This document shows positions 28,527 to 36,573 of a DNA stretch of 44,308 nucleotides, in pieces. Source of the stretch: Terripilifer ovatus (GTDB lineage: Bacteria; Pseudomonadota; Alphaproteobacteria; Rhizobiales; Beijerinckiaceae); assembly GCA_029222685.1 (NCBI GenBank), contig JARHVB010000036.1, forward strand, positions 1 through 44,308. The letters are read 5' to 3'. The notes under the pieces were generated by a model. That model searched no databases, was not told where the DNA came from, and saw only the letters and a program-made list of their open reading frames with translations. Position 1 is the stretch's first letter; each line of letters opens with the position of its first letter. The translations under genes were made by a program, and so were the position numbers.

Positions 28527-29342
28527 TCAAAGGTGATGCCGGGAAACCCAACGTTCGAGCGGAAGAAGCATAAGCCGGAACACGGCGACGAAGGCGGCGA
28601 GCGTCACCACCAGCGCCATCATCGTATCGACATTGAGAAATGCCGCCTGCTCGGCAATGACGTGACCGAGACCGTGATAGGAGCCGATAAATTCGGCGAG
28701 AATGACCGCGATCATCGAGAACGGAATGCCAAAGCGCAGCGCCGTCAGCACGTAGGGAATGGAGAACGGAATGATGAGCTGCCGGTAGGCCTGCAGCTTG
28801 CCCGCGCCCATGATCTGCATGACGCCAAGCAGATCGGGCTTCACCGCCCGAATCCCCGCCACGAGGTTGATGATGACCAGCAGGCACGTCACCACCGCAG
28901 CCAGAACGATCTTCGGACTGGCGCCCAGCCCGAACCACAGGCCGATGAGCGGCGCCAGCGCCAGCTTCGGCAGGCTGTAGAAGACAAACAGGTAAGGCTC
29001 GGCGACACGATAGGCGAAGCCGCGCCAGGTGAGCAGGACGGCTGCGACGACGCCGGTGATTGCGCCGAGAAAATAGCCGGCGACGAACTCGCCTGCCGTG
29101 TGAAGCCCTTCGTCGACCAGCGTGCCGTTTTCTGCCAGCGCCCACCAGGCGCGCGCCACATCGAGCGGACTGCTGATGAAATCCCGATCTACCAACCGCC
29201 CGGAGGCGAACTGCCAGATACCGAGAAAGCCGACCAGGATGAGCGCCCGGCCACCCCAGATCACCATATGGTCTTGCCGGTCGCGGCGCACGGGCTCGCG
29301 TAGCGCCTTGTCGAGAACGGGCTGGTGCGCGCTCACGCTCAT
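28527..29342 (-). CDS. ABC transporter permease (SsuC/TauC type), second
   Basis: 271 residues with about six membrane segments. The permease EAA-like loop is IMGAGKLQAYRQLIIPFSIP. The frame is open much farther upstream but ATG 29342 (MSVSAHQPVLDK) overlaps the stop of the preceding permease (ATGA), which gives the normal length. It resembles the other permease, so the pair probably forms a heterodimeric channel with one ATPase. Confidence 0.9.
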   Translation of the reverse strand: MSVSAHQPVLDKALREPVRRDRQDHMVIWGGRALILVGFLGIWQFASGRLVDRDFISSPLDVARAWWALAENGTLVDEGLHTAGEFVAGYFLGAITGVVAAVLLTWRGFAYRVAEPYLFVFYSLPKLALAPLIGLWFGLGASPKIVLAAVVTCLLVIINLVAGIRAVKPDLLGVMQIMGAGKLQAYRQLIIPFSIPYVLTALRFGIPFSMIAVILAEFIGSYHGLGHVIAEQAAFLNVDTMMALVVTLAAFVAVFRLMLLPLERWVSRHHL

Positions 29343-30154
29343 CGCCGCGCTCCGTGCTTCACGTCGCGCACGGCAGCCGACATGATCAGCACAAGGACGC
29401 CGAGCACGAAGATCGCCGCGAACACGCTGGCGGTATCGTAACGCGCCGACGAGCTGAGGATGAGATAGCCGATACCTTTCTGCGACGAAATGAACTCGCC
29501 GACAATGGCGCCGATGATGGCTTCCGGCACGGCGATCTTGAGGCCGAGGATGAAATGCGGCATCGCGGCGCGGAAGCGGATCTTGGTCAGCACCTGCCAG
29601 CGCGAGGCGCCCATGATGCGCGGGCCGTCGATCCATCCTTGCGGAATGCTGCGAATGCCGGCCGAGACATTCATGAACACGACAAAGAAAACGAAATAGG
29701 CAGCCAGCACGATCTTCGAGGCAACGCCGACGCCGAACCAGATGATGAACAAAGGCGCGATGGCGACGCTCGGCACCGAATAGATCGCCAGTATGTAAGG
29801 TTCGACCGCCGCATAAGCGCGCGGCGCAGGGCCCAGCAAGGCCGCCGCGATGACGGCAAAGATGGCGCCAGCGATATAGCCGGCGACCGCCTCGCCCAGG
29901 GTATAGGTGGCGCTGTCGACCAGCGCGCCGCTGTGCCAGAACCGTAGCAGCGCATTCCCGATGGCCTGGGGACTGCTGAAGAAAAACGGATCAAGCCCAT
30001 GATTGGCAAGCACCTGCCAGGCAACGAGCAGCACGGCGAGCAGGCCGAAACGCCAGGCCTGCAACCGCCATCTGGTCAGTTTCGATGCCCTGACCTCGAA
30101 GGCGAGCGCGTTGTGCAGAACGCTCTCGGCACGGTTCACCGAGACCGCCGTCAT
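29339..30154 (-). CDS. ABC transporter permease (SsuC/TauC type), first
   Basis: 271 residues, five or six membrane spans, with the cytoplasmic coupling loop PRIMGASRWQVLTKIRFRAA (about residues 180-200) typical of binding-protein-dependent permeases. It overlaps the ATPase gene by 4 bp upstream and the next permease by 4 bp downstream. The paralogous pair is the same length, suggesting an in-place gene duplication in the ancestor. Confidence 0.9.
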   Translation of the reverse strand: MTAVSVNRAESVLHNALAFEVRASKLTRWRLQAWRFGLLAVLLVAWQVLANHGLDPFFFSSPQAIGNALLRFWHSGALVDSATYTLGEAVAGYIAGAIFAVIAAALLGPAPRAYAAVEPYILAIYSVPSVAIAPLFIIWFGVGVASKIVLAAYFVFFVVFMNVSAGIRSIPQGWIDGPRIMGASRWQVLTKIRFRAAMPHFILGLKIAVPEAIIGAIVGEFISSQKGIGYLILSSSARYDTASVFAAIFVLGVLVLIMSAAVRDVKHGARR

Positions 30155-30993
30155 GGATCACGCCGCATGCTGGCTTTGATCTCTTCGCGGATGTCGGCCC
30201 ACAGGGCGTCGAAGATGCGCGAGAAGCCCGGGGCGTCGTGGATATGGAACACGTCGCGCGGCCGCGGGATGTCTATATCGTAGATTTTCTTGATGCGGCC
30301 CGGCGTCGCCGTCATCACAATGATCCGGTCCGACAACGCGATGGCCTCAACCAGATCATGCGTCACGAAGACGACGGTGGAACGCGCCCGCTCCCACAGC
30401 TTCACCAGATCGTTCTGCAGCACGAGGCGCGTCTGCGCATCGAGCGGGCCGAACGGCTCGTCCATCAGAATGAGATTGGCGTCATAGATCAGGGTGCGGA
30501 TGATGGAGCCGCGCTTGCGCATGCCGCCGGAGAGCTGAGCCGGATAATGATTTTCGAAGCCGGTGAGGCCGACGCGGTCGATCAACTCGCGCGAACGCCG
30601 GGCGCGCTCCTCCTTGGGGATGCCTCGCAGTTCCAGCGCGATCTCGACATTCGATTGCAGGGTGCGCCAAGGCAGCAGATTGTCGTCCTGCGTGACATAG
30701 CCGACCTCGGTATTGATGCCGGCAACAGGCTTGCCGTTGCAGATAACGCTACCCTCGGTCGGCTTGGTCAGACCGGCGATCAGATTGAGAATGGTGGACT
30801 TGCCGCAGCCGCTGGGTCCGACGATGGAACAGAACTCGCCTTCCTTGAAGCTCAGCGATATCCCCTCAAGGGCGAGCTTGGCCGAGCGGCGCTGCGTATC
30901 CACGAAGGCGAGATAGACGTCCTGCAGGGCCGCTATCTCGCGCGCGGAACGCTCATCCTGCGGCGAAGCCTTCGGAACCACTTGTGTCAACAT
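30151..30993 (-). CDS. ABC transporter ATP-binding protein (SsuB/TauB type)
   Basis: 280 residues. Walker A is VGPSGCGKSTILN, the Q-loop is YVTQDDNLLPWRTL, the signature is LSGGMRKR (the last position deviates slightly from LSGGQ), Walker B is LILMDEPFGPLDAQTR and the switch histidine is in FVTHDLVEA. It powers the two adjacent permeases. It follows the SDR gene by 33 bp and belongs to the oxygenase operon, so uptake and catabolism are co-expressed. Confidence 0.93.
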   Translation of the reverse strand: MLTQVVPKASPQDERSAREIAALQDVYLAFVDTQRRSAKLALEGISLSFKEGEFCSIVGPSGCGKSTILNLIAGLTKPTEGSVICNGKPVAGINTEVGYVTQDDNLLPWRTLQSNVEIALELRGIPKEERARRSRELIDRVGLTGFENHYPAQLSGGMRKRGSIIRTLIYDANLILMDEPFGPLDAQTRLVLQNDLVKLWERARSTVVFVTHDLVEAIALSDRIIVMTATPGRIKKIYDIDIPRPRDVFHIHDAPGFSRIFDALWADIREEIKASMRRDP

Positions 30994-31026
30994 GCTTGTC
31001 CATTGCTGCGATTCATCTTGTTCCCT

Positions 31027-31728
31027 TCAATCCATGAACCGGCCGCCGGAAAAATTCAGCGTCTCGCCGGTGATGAAGCCTGCATCCTGCGACGCAAGAT
31101 ACAACACCGCCTGCGCCGCCTCCCTGGCCTTGCCGAACCGGCCGACTGGAATGCCCTTGGCAAGTTCGGCCTGCCGTTCCGGCGAATGGTGGCTGACCTG
31201 CTGTTCCATCAGCGCATTGGCGATCATGTTGACGGTAACGCCGGAGGCTGCGACCTCGGCAGCGAGCGCGCGTGACAGGGCGATGAGGCCACCTTTGGCG
31301 GCAGCATAGGGCACCACATTGTGATGCACGCCGGTTTTGCCCGACATTGAGCACAGGCCGACAATCCGCCCGAAGCCCCGCTTCGACATGCGCTTTGCCG
31401 CTTCCTGCATCATCAGACCGAACCAGATCAGTTCCTGCTGAACTATCGAAACGAAAGCCTCCGCCGGCAGTGTCATGAACGGCGCCGTGGTTACAGGCTT
31501 TGCCGACATCACCAGCGTATCGACTGGCCCCAACGCCTCTTCCGCCGCATCGAACCAGGCAGCGAAGTCGGTGCTCTTGCCATACACGATCGGCAGCGCG
31601 GCCTTTGCCCCTTCAACCGCTGCATCCGTCGCAACCGTTGCGCCGGCTTCGATGAAGGCTCGGGCAATATCTGCGCCAGAACCATGGGCCGTCCCGACGA
31701 TGGCAATGTGTCTGCCGCTGAAATCCAA
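31027..31728 (-). CDS. Short-chain dehydrogenase/reductase, probable cis-diol or alcohol dehydrogenase
   Basis: 233 residues with a classical SDR fold. The cofactor loop is variant (GTAHGSGADIARAF in place of TGxxxGIG), the catalytic Ser lies in GLCSMSGKTG and the Tyr-x3-Lys is VPYAAAKGG. The C-terminal FITGETLNFSGGRFMD is typical. It sits 19 bp after the oxygenase beta subunit gene, and in ring-hydroxylating systems the enzyme in this place oxidises the cis-dihydrodiol. That role is inference. Confidence 0.88.
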   Translation of the reverse strand: MDFSGRHIAIVGTAHGSGADIARAFIEAGATVATDAAVEGAKAALPIVYGKSTDFAAWFDAAEEALGPVDTLVMSAKPVTTAPFMTLPAEAFVSIVQQELIWFGLMMQEAAKRMSKRGFGRIVGLCSMSGKTGVHHNVVPYAAAKGGLIALSRALAAEVAASGVTVNMIANALMEQQVSHHSPERQAELAKGIPVGRFGKAREAAQAVLYLASQDAGFITGETLNFSGGRFMD

Positions 31729-31747
31729 TGATCCGTCCCCGCTCTGC

Positions 31748-32260
31748 CTAGATGATAAAGGTCAGGTTTGCCTGCGGCATGTCGCGATCGATCAGCAGCA
31801 CCGTCTTGCGCCTGATGCGCAGGCCGTCATCCGTCTGTTCAAGCTCGTGCCGCACGGTGCCGACCAGCGGCCTGATCTTGCCCAGGCCGATCTGCGTGAA
31901 GTCGCCGGCGCGCAATTCCCAGATCGTCTGTACCGAGCGCACCAGGATATCGGACGATCCTGCTTCCGGCGCCAGCCGCTCCACATTGCTCACCACATGC
32001 ATCGTGCGCGAGGCCGGGCTCTGGGCGGGAAACGACAGGTGCTGCAGATGATAGACGCGCTCTTCGCGGCGCGCCGCATCGTCATAGACCAGCGCCGCAT
32101 GGGTCGCAATGTCCTGCGTCTCGTCGATGGGAATCCAGTAGATGCCGTCCGGTGTGAACAGCGACAACCATTCGGCCAGTTGCAGCTCGTCCAGCAGCCT
32201 GGCTTCGCGATAGAGGAATGCCTCGATCTCGCGGATATCGACGGAGGTCCGCGTGCTCAT
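31748..32260 (-). CDS. Ring-hydroxylating dioxygenase, small (beta) subunit
   Basis: 170 residues of the SnoaL/NTF2-like beta family, with DIREIEAFLYREARLLDELQ at the start and WLSLFTPDGIYWIPIDE, the classic beta-subunit signature. ATG 32260 overlaps the stop of the alpha gene (ATGA), so the two are translated together. The subunit is structural and shapes the alpha3beta3 assembly. The frame continues upstream only as a shadow of the alpha gene. Confidence 0.92.
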   Translation of the reverse strand: MSTRTSVDIREIEAFLYREARLLDELQLAEWLSLFTPDGIYWIPIDETQDIATHAALVYDDAARREERVYHLQHLSFPAQSPASRTMHVVSNVERLAPEAGSSDILVRSVQTIWELRAGDFTQIGLGKIRPLVGTVRHELEQTDDGLRIRRKTVLLIDRDMPQANLTFII

Positions 32261-33615
32261 TGGCCGGATCCGCTGGAAAGACTGCGTCGCCAGGCGCGCC
32301 AGAAGGCGCGATGCCCGGTCTCGCTCGACGGCAGGCCTTCGATATCGCCGTCGCCCAGCGGCTTTTCGGCCGCCATGCCGCGCTCCAGGATCAGCCATTC
32401 GAGCTGGCTGGCGGACAACCCCTGCTGATTGGCGGCGAAAATCTCGATGTCGTCGGGCATGCCGTGACCGGAGGGACCGTAAAACCGTTCCTGGCTGCGC
32501 AACATGCCTTCGTTGAAGGCCGGCGGCGCACCGTCGAGATCATAGAGATAGATGCGCACTTCAGTCTTGTCCGGCGCGATCGGCCGCCAGGTACGGATCT
32601 GGTTGTGGATCATGCCGAAGTTGGGAAAGATGCAGCCGGCATTGCTGCCGAAGATCCACTGGAATTCCTCGGCACCATACAGCTTTTCGATCGACTGGTA
32701 GTACTCGGCGAACGGCCCGCTCAGCATCTCCTGCGTGTCGATGGCCGGCTTCTGGTTGAGGATATGGCCGCCCTCGCAGCCCCAGACGGAGCCGCGCGTG
32801 CGGATCTTCTTCATCTCGCTGGCGGAGCCGCCCTTGTGAACGCCGAAATCGCCCGTCGTGTCGCCGAACTTGTTCTGCAGCTTCACGAACGACTGGTGCG
32901 TATACATGAAGTGATAGCCGTCGATGATATTTTCAGCATGAAACTTCCAGTTGCCCTCGTAGATGCCGACATAGGGCTTGGAGCGGATGGTCAGCGTACC
33001 GTTGGGAGATTGATTGAGCTTGCGATCGATCAGGATCTTCGCCCGGCCGAGGCTGTCGAGCAGCGCCGGCGCCTTGGCGTCCAGCGTCGCGAAGACAAAG
33101 CCGCGATAGGTTTCAATCCGCGGCACGCGATACAGCCCCTCCGGCGCCTCGAAGAATTCCGAATAGCCGCTGGCGTCGTCCCGCCCTGTCACCGACACAA
33201 GACGACCGTCGATAGCAAAGGTCCAGGCATGATAGGGGCAGATGAGCGCGCGGCGATTGCCGCCCGGCTCGCGGCACAGCACCGCGCCACGGTGCGGGCA
33301 GCGATTGAGCATTACATGGATGCCGCCGTCTTCGCTGCGAGTGACGAGGATCGGCTGGTCGCCGATGTGCCCGGTCTTGAAGTCACCTGCCTTGGTGAGT
33401 TCGCTCTCATGGCCGACATAGCACCAGGCCCTGCGGAAAATGTGCTGCTGTTCGAGTTCCAGCACCTCGGCCTTGGTGTAGGCGGCGGTGTGCACGCGAA
33501 AGCGATGCTCCGTTTCGGAGATCAGCGATGCCGCCCTGCCCGTATCGCCCGTTGAGGGCTCCCGAGGAACAGACAGGAATTCGAGATCGGCGGTTGCGGG
33601 CAAAACTGTCTCCAT
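32257..33615 (-). CDS. Rieske ring-hydroxylating dioxygenase, large (alpha) subunit
   Basis: 452 residues. The Rieske cluster ligands are Cys106, His108, Cys126 and His129 with the usual C-x-H-x17-C-x2-H spacing (CPHRGAV ... CPYHAW). The mononuclear iron site shows Asp232, His235 and His240 in NIIDGYHFMYTH. Together with the beta subunit this hydroxylates an aromatic ring using NADH-derived electrons, but no ferredoxin or reductase gene is in the cluster. ATG 33615 gives MET-V-L-P; three 14-bp repeats surround it and no good ribosome binding site is seen, so the start is somewhat uncertain. Substrate unknown. Confidence 0.92.
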   Translation of the reverse strand: METVLPATADLEFLSVPREPSTGDTGRAASLISETEHRFRVHTAAYTKAEVLELEQQHIFRRAWCYVGHESELTKAGDFKTGHIGDQPILVTRSEDGGIHVMLNRCPHRGAVLCREPGGNRRALICPYHAWTFAIDGRLVSVTGRDDASGYSEFFEAPEGLYRVPRIETYRGFVFATLDAKAPALLDSLGRAKILIDRKLNQSPNGTLTIRSKPYVGIYEGNWKFHAENIIDGYHFMYTHQSFVKLQNKFGDTTGDFGVHKGGSASEMKKIRTRGSVWGCEGGHILNQKPAIDTQEMLSGPFAEYYQSIEKLYGAEEFQWIFGSNAGCIFPNFGMIHNQIRTWRPIAPDKTEVRIYLYDLDGAPPAFNEGMLRSQERFYGPSGHGMPDDIEIFAANQQGLSASQLEWLILERGMAAEKPLGDGDIEGLPSSETGHRAFWRAWRRSLSSGSGQ

Positions 33616-33652
33616 AAGCAAGCCGACATGAGCAGGCCGGCATGAGCAAGCC
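33611..33652 (-). repeat. Three 14-bp imperfect tandem repeats at the dioxygenase start codon
   Basis: On the minus strand the units read GGCTTGCTCATGCC (33652-33639), GGCCTGCTCATGTC (33638-33625) and GGCTTGCTTATGGA (33624-33611). Each contains an ATG, and the last is the proposed start of the alpha subunit; the others lie in different frames because 14 is not a multiple of three. Confidence 0.85.
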
Positions 33653-33708
33653 GCCTGGGCCGGCGGTGCGCGGCGGAACAATCTTCTGCAGAACAGCCAA
33701 ATAAAACA

Positions 33709-33724
33709 ATTGAATTAATCCAAT
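33709..33724. promoter_or_regulatory. Near-perfect palindrome, candidate LysR box
   Basis: ATTGAATTAATCCAAT matches its own reverse complement at 14 of 16 positions and lies in the AT-rich divergent promoter region between the oxygenase and lysR, 20 bp before the lysR start. LysR proteins bind T-N11-A dyads in such places. The surrounding block 33700-33745 is much richer in A+T than its flanks. Confidence 0.5.
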
Positions 33725-33743
33725 CTGACAATAAAAATATAGA

Positions 33744-34697
33744 ATGGATTCAAATTTCGCCGCATTGGGAAAAGTCTCCCTCCGCCAGTTTCGCGCTTTC
33801 ATCGCGGTCGCCAGCACCGGCAGCTTCACGGGCGCCGCCCGCTCGCTCAACCTCACCCAGTCGGCCATCAGCATCATGATCGGCGACCTGGAGGAAGAGC
33901 TTGAACTGCGCCTCTTCGACCGCACCAGCCGGTCCGTGACCTTGACCGAGGCCGGCCGCGAACTGCTGGCGCCCGCCCATCGCGCCCTGGTCGATCTGCA
34001 GGCGGCGGTGTTCAGCTCGCGCGAACTGTCGCGCAAGAAGCGCGGCAAGGTCCGCGTCGCCGCGACGCCGCTCTTCTCATCGCTATTCCTGCCCGACTTC
34101 ATCCTGACGTTTCAGCAGGAATTTCCCGCCGTCGAAATCGTGGTCAAGGACGTGTCGGCGCCGCTGCTCAAATCGCTTGTGCTGGAAGGCGAAGTTGACA
34201 TCGTTATCGGCACGCCCATTCCAAGCGACACCGAAGGGCCCGACGGCATCGCCATGGACCTGCTCTATCTTGATGAAGTGGTGCTGGTCTGCAAGCCCGA
34301 CCATCGGCTCGCAAAGCTGAAGAGCATCGACTGGAGCGACCTGAAGGATGAGCCCTATATCGCGGTAACCTTCGAAAGCGGCACCCGCGAAATCGTCGAA
34401 GCGGCCATGGCGGCTGTCGACGTGACGCTCACGCCCGTATTCGAAGTCTCGTCGGTCTGGACCCTGCTCGGCATGGTGGCCGCCGGCCTCGGCTTTGCCT
34501 TCGTCACCGGCAACAGCCGGCTGCTGACGCCGCTCTACAACGTCAGGATCAGCCGCGTCGGCGATCGTCGCATCGACCGCCCCATCGGCATCATGCGCCA
34601 CCCCCGCCGCTCGCTGACGCCGGCGGCAGCCACGTTCGCGCAACGCCTGACGGAATGGATGAACGCGCCCGGACGCCGGGCACTGCAGCAGCGCTGA
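33744..34697 (+). CDS. LysR-family transcriptional regulator
   Basis: 317 residues. The N-terminal helix-turn-helix reads SLRQFRAFIAVASTGSFTGA followed by ARSLNLTQSAISIMIGDLEE (about residues 12-51), and the rest is the effector-binding domain with VRVAATPLFSSLFLPDFI. It is divergent from the oxygenase operon, with 128 bp between the starts, so it is the obvious candidate regulator responding to the pathway substrate or an intermediate. Only a weak ribosome binding site precedes ATG 33744. Its stop lies 5 bp from the convergent lipoprotein gene. Confidence 0.92.
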   Translation: MDSNFAALGKVSLRQFRAFIAVASTGSFTGAARSLNLTQSAISIMIGDLEEELELRLFDRTSRSVTLTEAGRELLAPAHRALVDLQAAVFSSRELSRKKRGKVRVAATPLFSSLFLPDFILTFQQEFPAVEIVVKDVSAPLLKSLVLEGEVDIVIGTPIPSDTEGPDGIAMDLLYLDEVVLVCKPDHRLAKLKSIDWSDLKDEPYIAVTFESGTREIVEAAMAAVDVTLTPVFEVSSVWTLLGMVAAGLGFAFVTGNSRLLTPLYNVRISRVGDRRIDRPIGIMRHPRRSLTPAAATFAQRLTEWMNAPGRRALQQR

Positions 34698-34702
34698 AGC
34701 GG

Positions 34703-35404
34703 CTACTCTCCGTACATCACCTCGCGCAACTTGCGCTGCGCCTGCTGGATCTCGGACTGATGCTTCTGCAGGCCCGAGACCTGAGCGTTGAGTTGCGCCA
34801 GCAGCTTTGGATCGGCGACTTCTGCTGTCACTCCGCTGATCTTGATCTTGGCCTGGTTGGCGGCGAGAAAATCGGCAAATTTGATGACATCGTCAAAAGT
34901 GGATTCGACAACGGGCCATATGTCGCGAAACGCATTCGCCGGTTGCGTGACGACCTTCCCGAAAGCCTTGTCGTAGATCAGCTTGAGGTCCGCCGGCTGT
35001 TTGAGCGCGGCGTGCGCTTTCTCCGCATCGCTTGTTGCCGTATCGAGAGTCTGCCTGAGATTGACCAGGGTCTGACGTGCCGTGGCAATGTCGTCCCGGC
35101 GCGAGATCACCTGCCCGACCGAGGTTATGCCGCCCGCCGCCAGCACCTTCGAAATGCCCGGCCCGACGGAAGCATTCATCTTGTCATGAAAGCCGGTGAT
35201 GACGGCATAATGCTGCGCATAGTCTCCGAACGCCGTCTTGTTCTCTTCCGTCAACTGCGGCACGCGCGCGCCCTTGCGATCAAGGATGCGCGTCTGCAGG
35301 AATTCGCTGAAGGCCTTGCGCTGGTCCGCCTCGCTATTGCCGCAGGCGGTCAACGCCATGCAGAGCGCGCCGGATATCCACAAACGTCGCGTCATGCCCG
35401 GCAT
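34703..35404 (-). CDS. DUF3053-family (YiaF-like) lipoprotein
   Basis: 233 residues with a lipoprotein signal peptide and lipobox LTACG (Cys at about residue 21). The mature part starts with DQRKAFSEFLQTRIL and contains AHAALKQPADLKLIYDKAFG and KVVTQPANAF, which correspond closely to E. coli YiaF (DUF3053). Function is unknown; predicted coiled/helical C-terminus (QHSEIQQAQRKL-like). AGGGG lies before ATG 35404. It is a single gene convergent with lysR, so not obviously part of the catabolic cluster. Confidence 0.8.
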   Translation of the reverse strand: MPGMTRRLWISGALCMALTACGNSEADQRKAFSEFLQTRILDRKGARVPQLTEENKTAFGDYAQHYAVITGFHDKMNASVGPGISKVLAAGGITSVGQVISRRDDIATARQTLVNLRQTLDTATSDAEKAHAALKQPADLKLIYDKAFGKVVTQPANAFRDIWPVVESTFDDVIKFADFLAANQAKIKISGVTAEVADPKLLAQLNAQVSGLQKHQSEIQQAQRKLREVMYGE

Positions 35405-35481
35405 TGGCCACCCCTGTCGGTTAAGAAGGGCAATCTATCCAGGCAACACTCCGACTGCGAAGTGCCAACGCGCACATCGCC

Positions 35482-36459
35482 TCACTCCTGCAACGGAATC
35501 TTCGCCGCGGCTACCAATGCCTTGAAGTTCGCCAGTTCGCTCGTGTAGAACTTTCCGAATTCCTCCGGCGTCGAGCCGACCGGCACATTGGCGAACGAAT
35601 CGAGGCGCTGCTGCACGTCGGGCATGTCGAGCGCCTTCTTGGTTTCGCGATAGATGCGCTCGACGATGGCCGACGGCGTCCTGGCGGCGACGAAAAAGCC
35701 CTGCCAGCCGCCGATGGCGAAATTCGCGACGCCCTGCTCACCGACCGTCGCCAGATCGAGCCCCTTGGCGCGCTGCGCGCCTGTCACCGCGATGCCGCGT
35801 ACCGTCCCCTGCTCGATCTGCGCCTTGCCGGTGGCGATCGGCACGATCGCCGCCTGGATGAAATTGCCCATCAGTGCGTTGATGATCTCGCCGTCGCTGC
35901 GGAACGACACCATCTGGATCTCGATGCCGGCGCGCAGCTTCAAAAGCTCCATCGTCAGATGCAGCGGATTGCCGATACCGGTCGAACCGTAATTGAGCAC
36001 GCCGGGCTTTGCCTTCGCCAGCGTCACGAATTCCTGCAGGTTGCGCGCCGGTGTCTCGTTGCTGGCGACCAGCACCAGATTGGTCGCGACAAGCTGCGTC
36101 ACCGGAATGAAATCACGCACCGGATCCCACGACAGGGATTTGAAGGTGGCCGGGCTGATCGCCTGGCCGTTGCTGTTGAGCAGGACCGTATAACCGTCCG
36201 GCGCCGACTTCGCCACCACCTCGGTGCCGACATTGCCGCCGGCGCCTGGCCGGTTCTCGACGATGATCGGAACATTCATCGATTCCTGCATCTTCGCCCC
36301 AACGATCCGCGCCAGCGCGTCGATGGCCCCACCCGCGATGAACGGCACGACGATCCTGATCGGCTTCGATGGATAGGCCTGTGCATTGGCATCCATGCCC
36401 GTAAGCAGATGAACACCAACGGCAAAGCCGAATGCCAGCACCGTCTTGAATGAAGACAT
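35482..36459 (-). CDS. Orphan tripartite tricarboxylate (TctC/Bug) family binding protein
   Basis: 325 residues, signal peptide to about residue 27 (ANAQA), then YPSKPIRIVVPFIAGGAIDA, the ENRPGAGGNVG loop and LNYGSTGIGNPLHL, all hallmarks of TctC/Bug periplasmic receptors. No TctA or TctB membrane genes are near, which is common in this family. The ligand is probably a carboxylic acid; specificity cannot be read. It stands alone, 77 bp after the DUF3053 gene start. Confidence 0.9.
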   Translation of the reverse strand: MSSFKTVLAFGFAVGVHLLTGMDANAQAYPSKPIRIVVPFIAGGAIDALARIVGAKMQESMNVPIIVENRPGAGGNVGTEVVAKSAPDGYTVLLNSNGQAISPATFKSLSWDPVRDFIPVTQLVATNLVLVASNETPARNLQEFVTLAKAKPGVLNYGSTGIGNPLHLTMELLKLRAGIEIQMVSFRSDGEIINALMGNFIQAAIVPIATGKAQIEQGTVRGIAVTGAQRAKGLDLATVGEQGVANFAIGGWQGFFVAARTPSAIVERIYRETKKALDMPDVQQRLDSFANVPVGSTPEEFGKFYTSELANFKALVAAAKIPLQE

Positions 36460-36573
36460 GGTCCCCCCATAGCCCCAGAATTGCGCAGGGCTGGTTGTTG
36501 TTTTGTTATTCTCTGTCTGGTGTAGTCGAGAGTGGCAGCGTGAGCAACAGGGCGAGGAACAGGCAAGTGCGGA

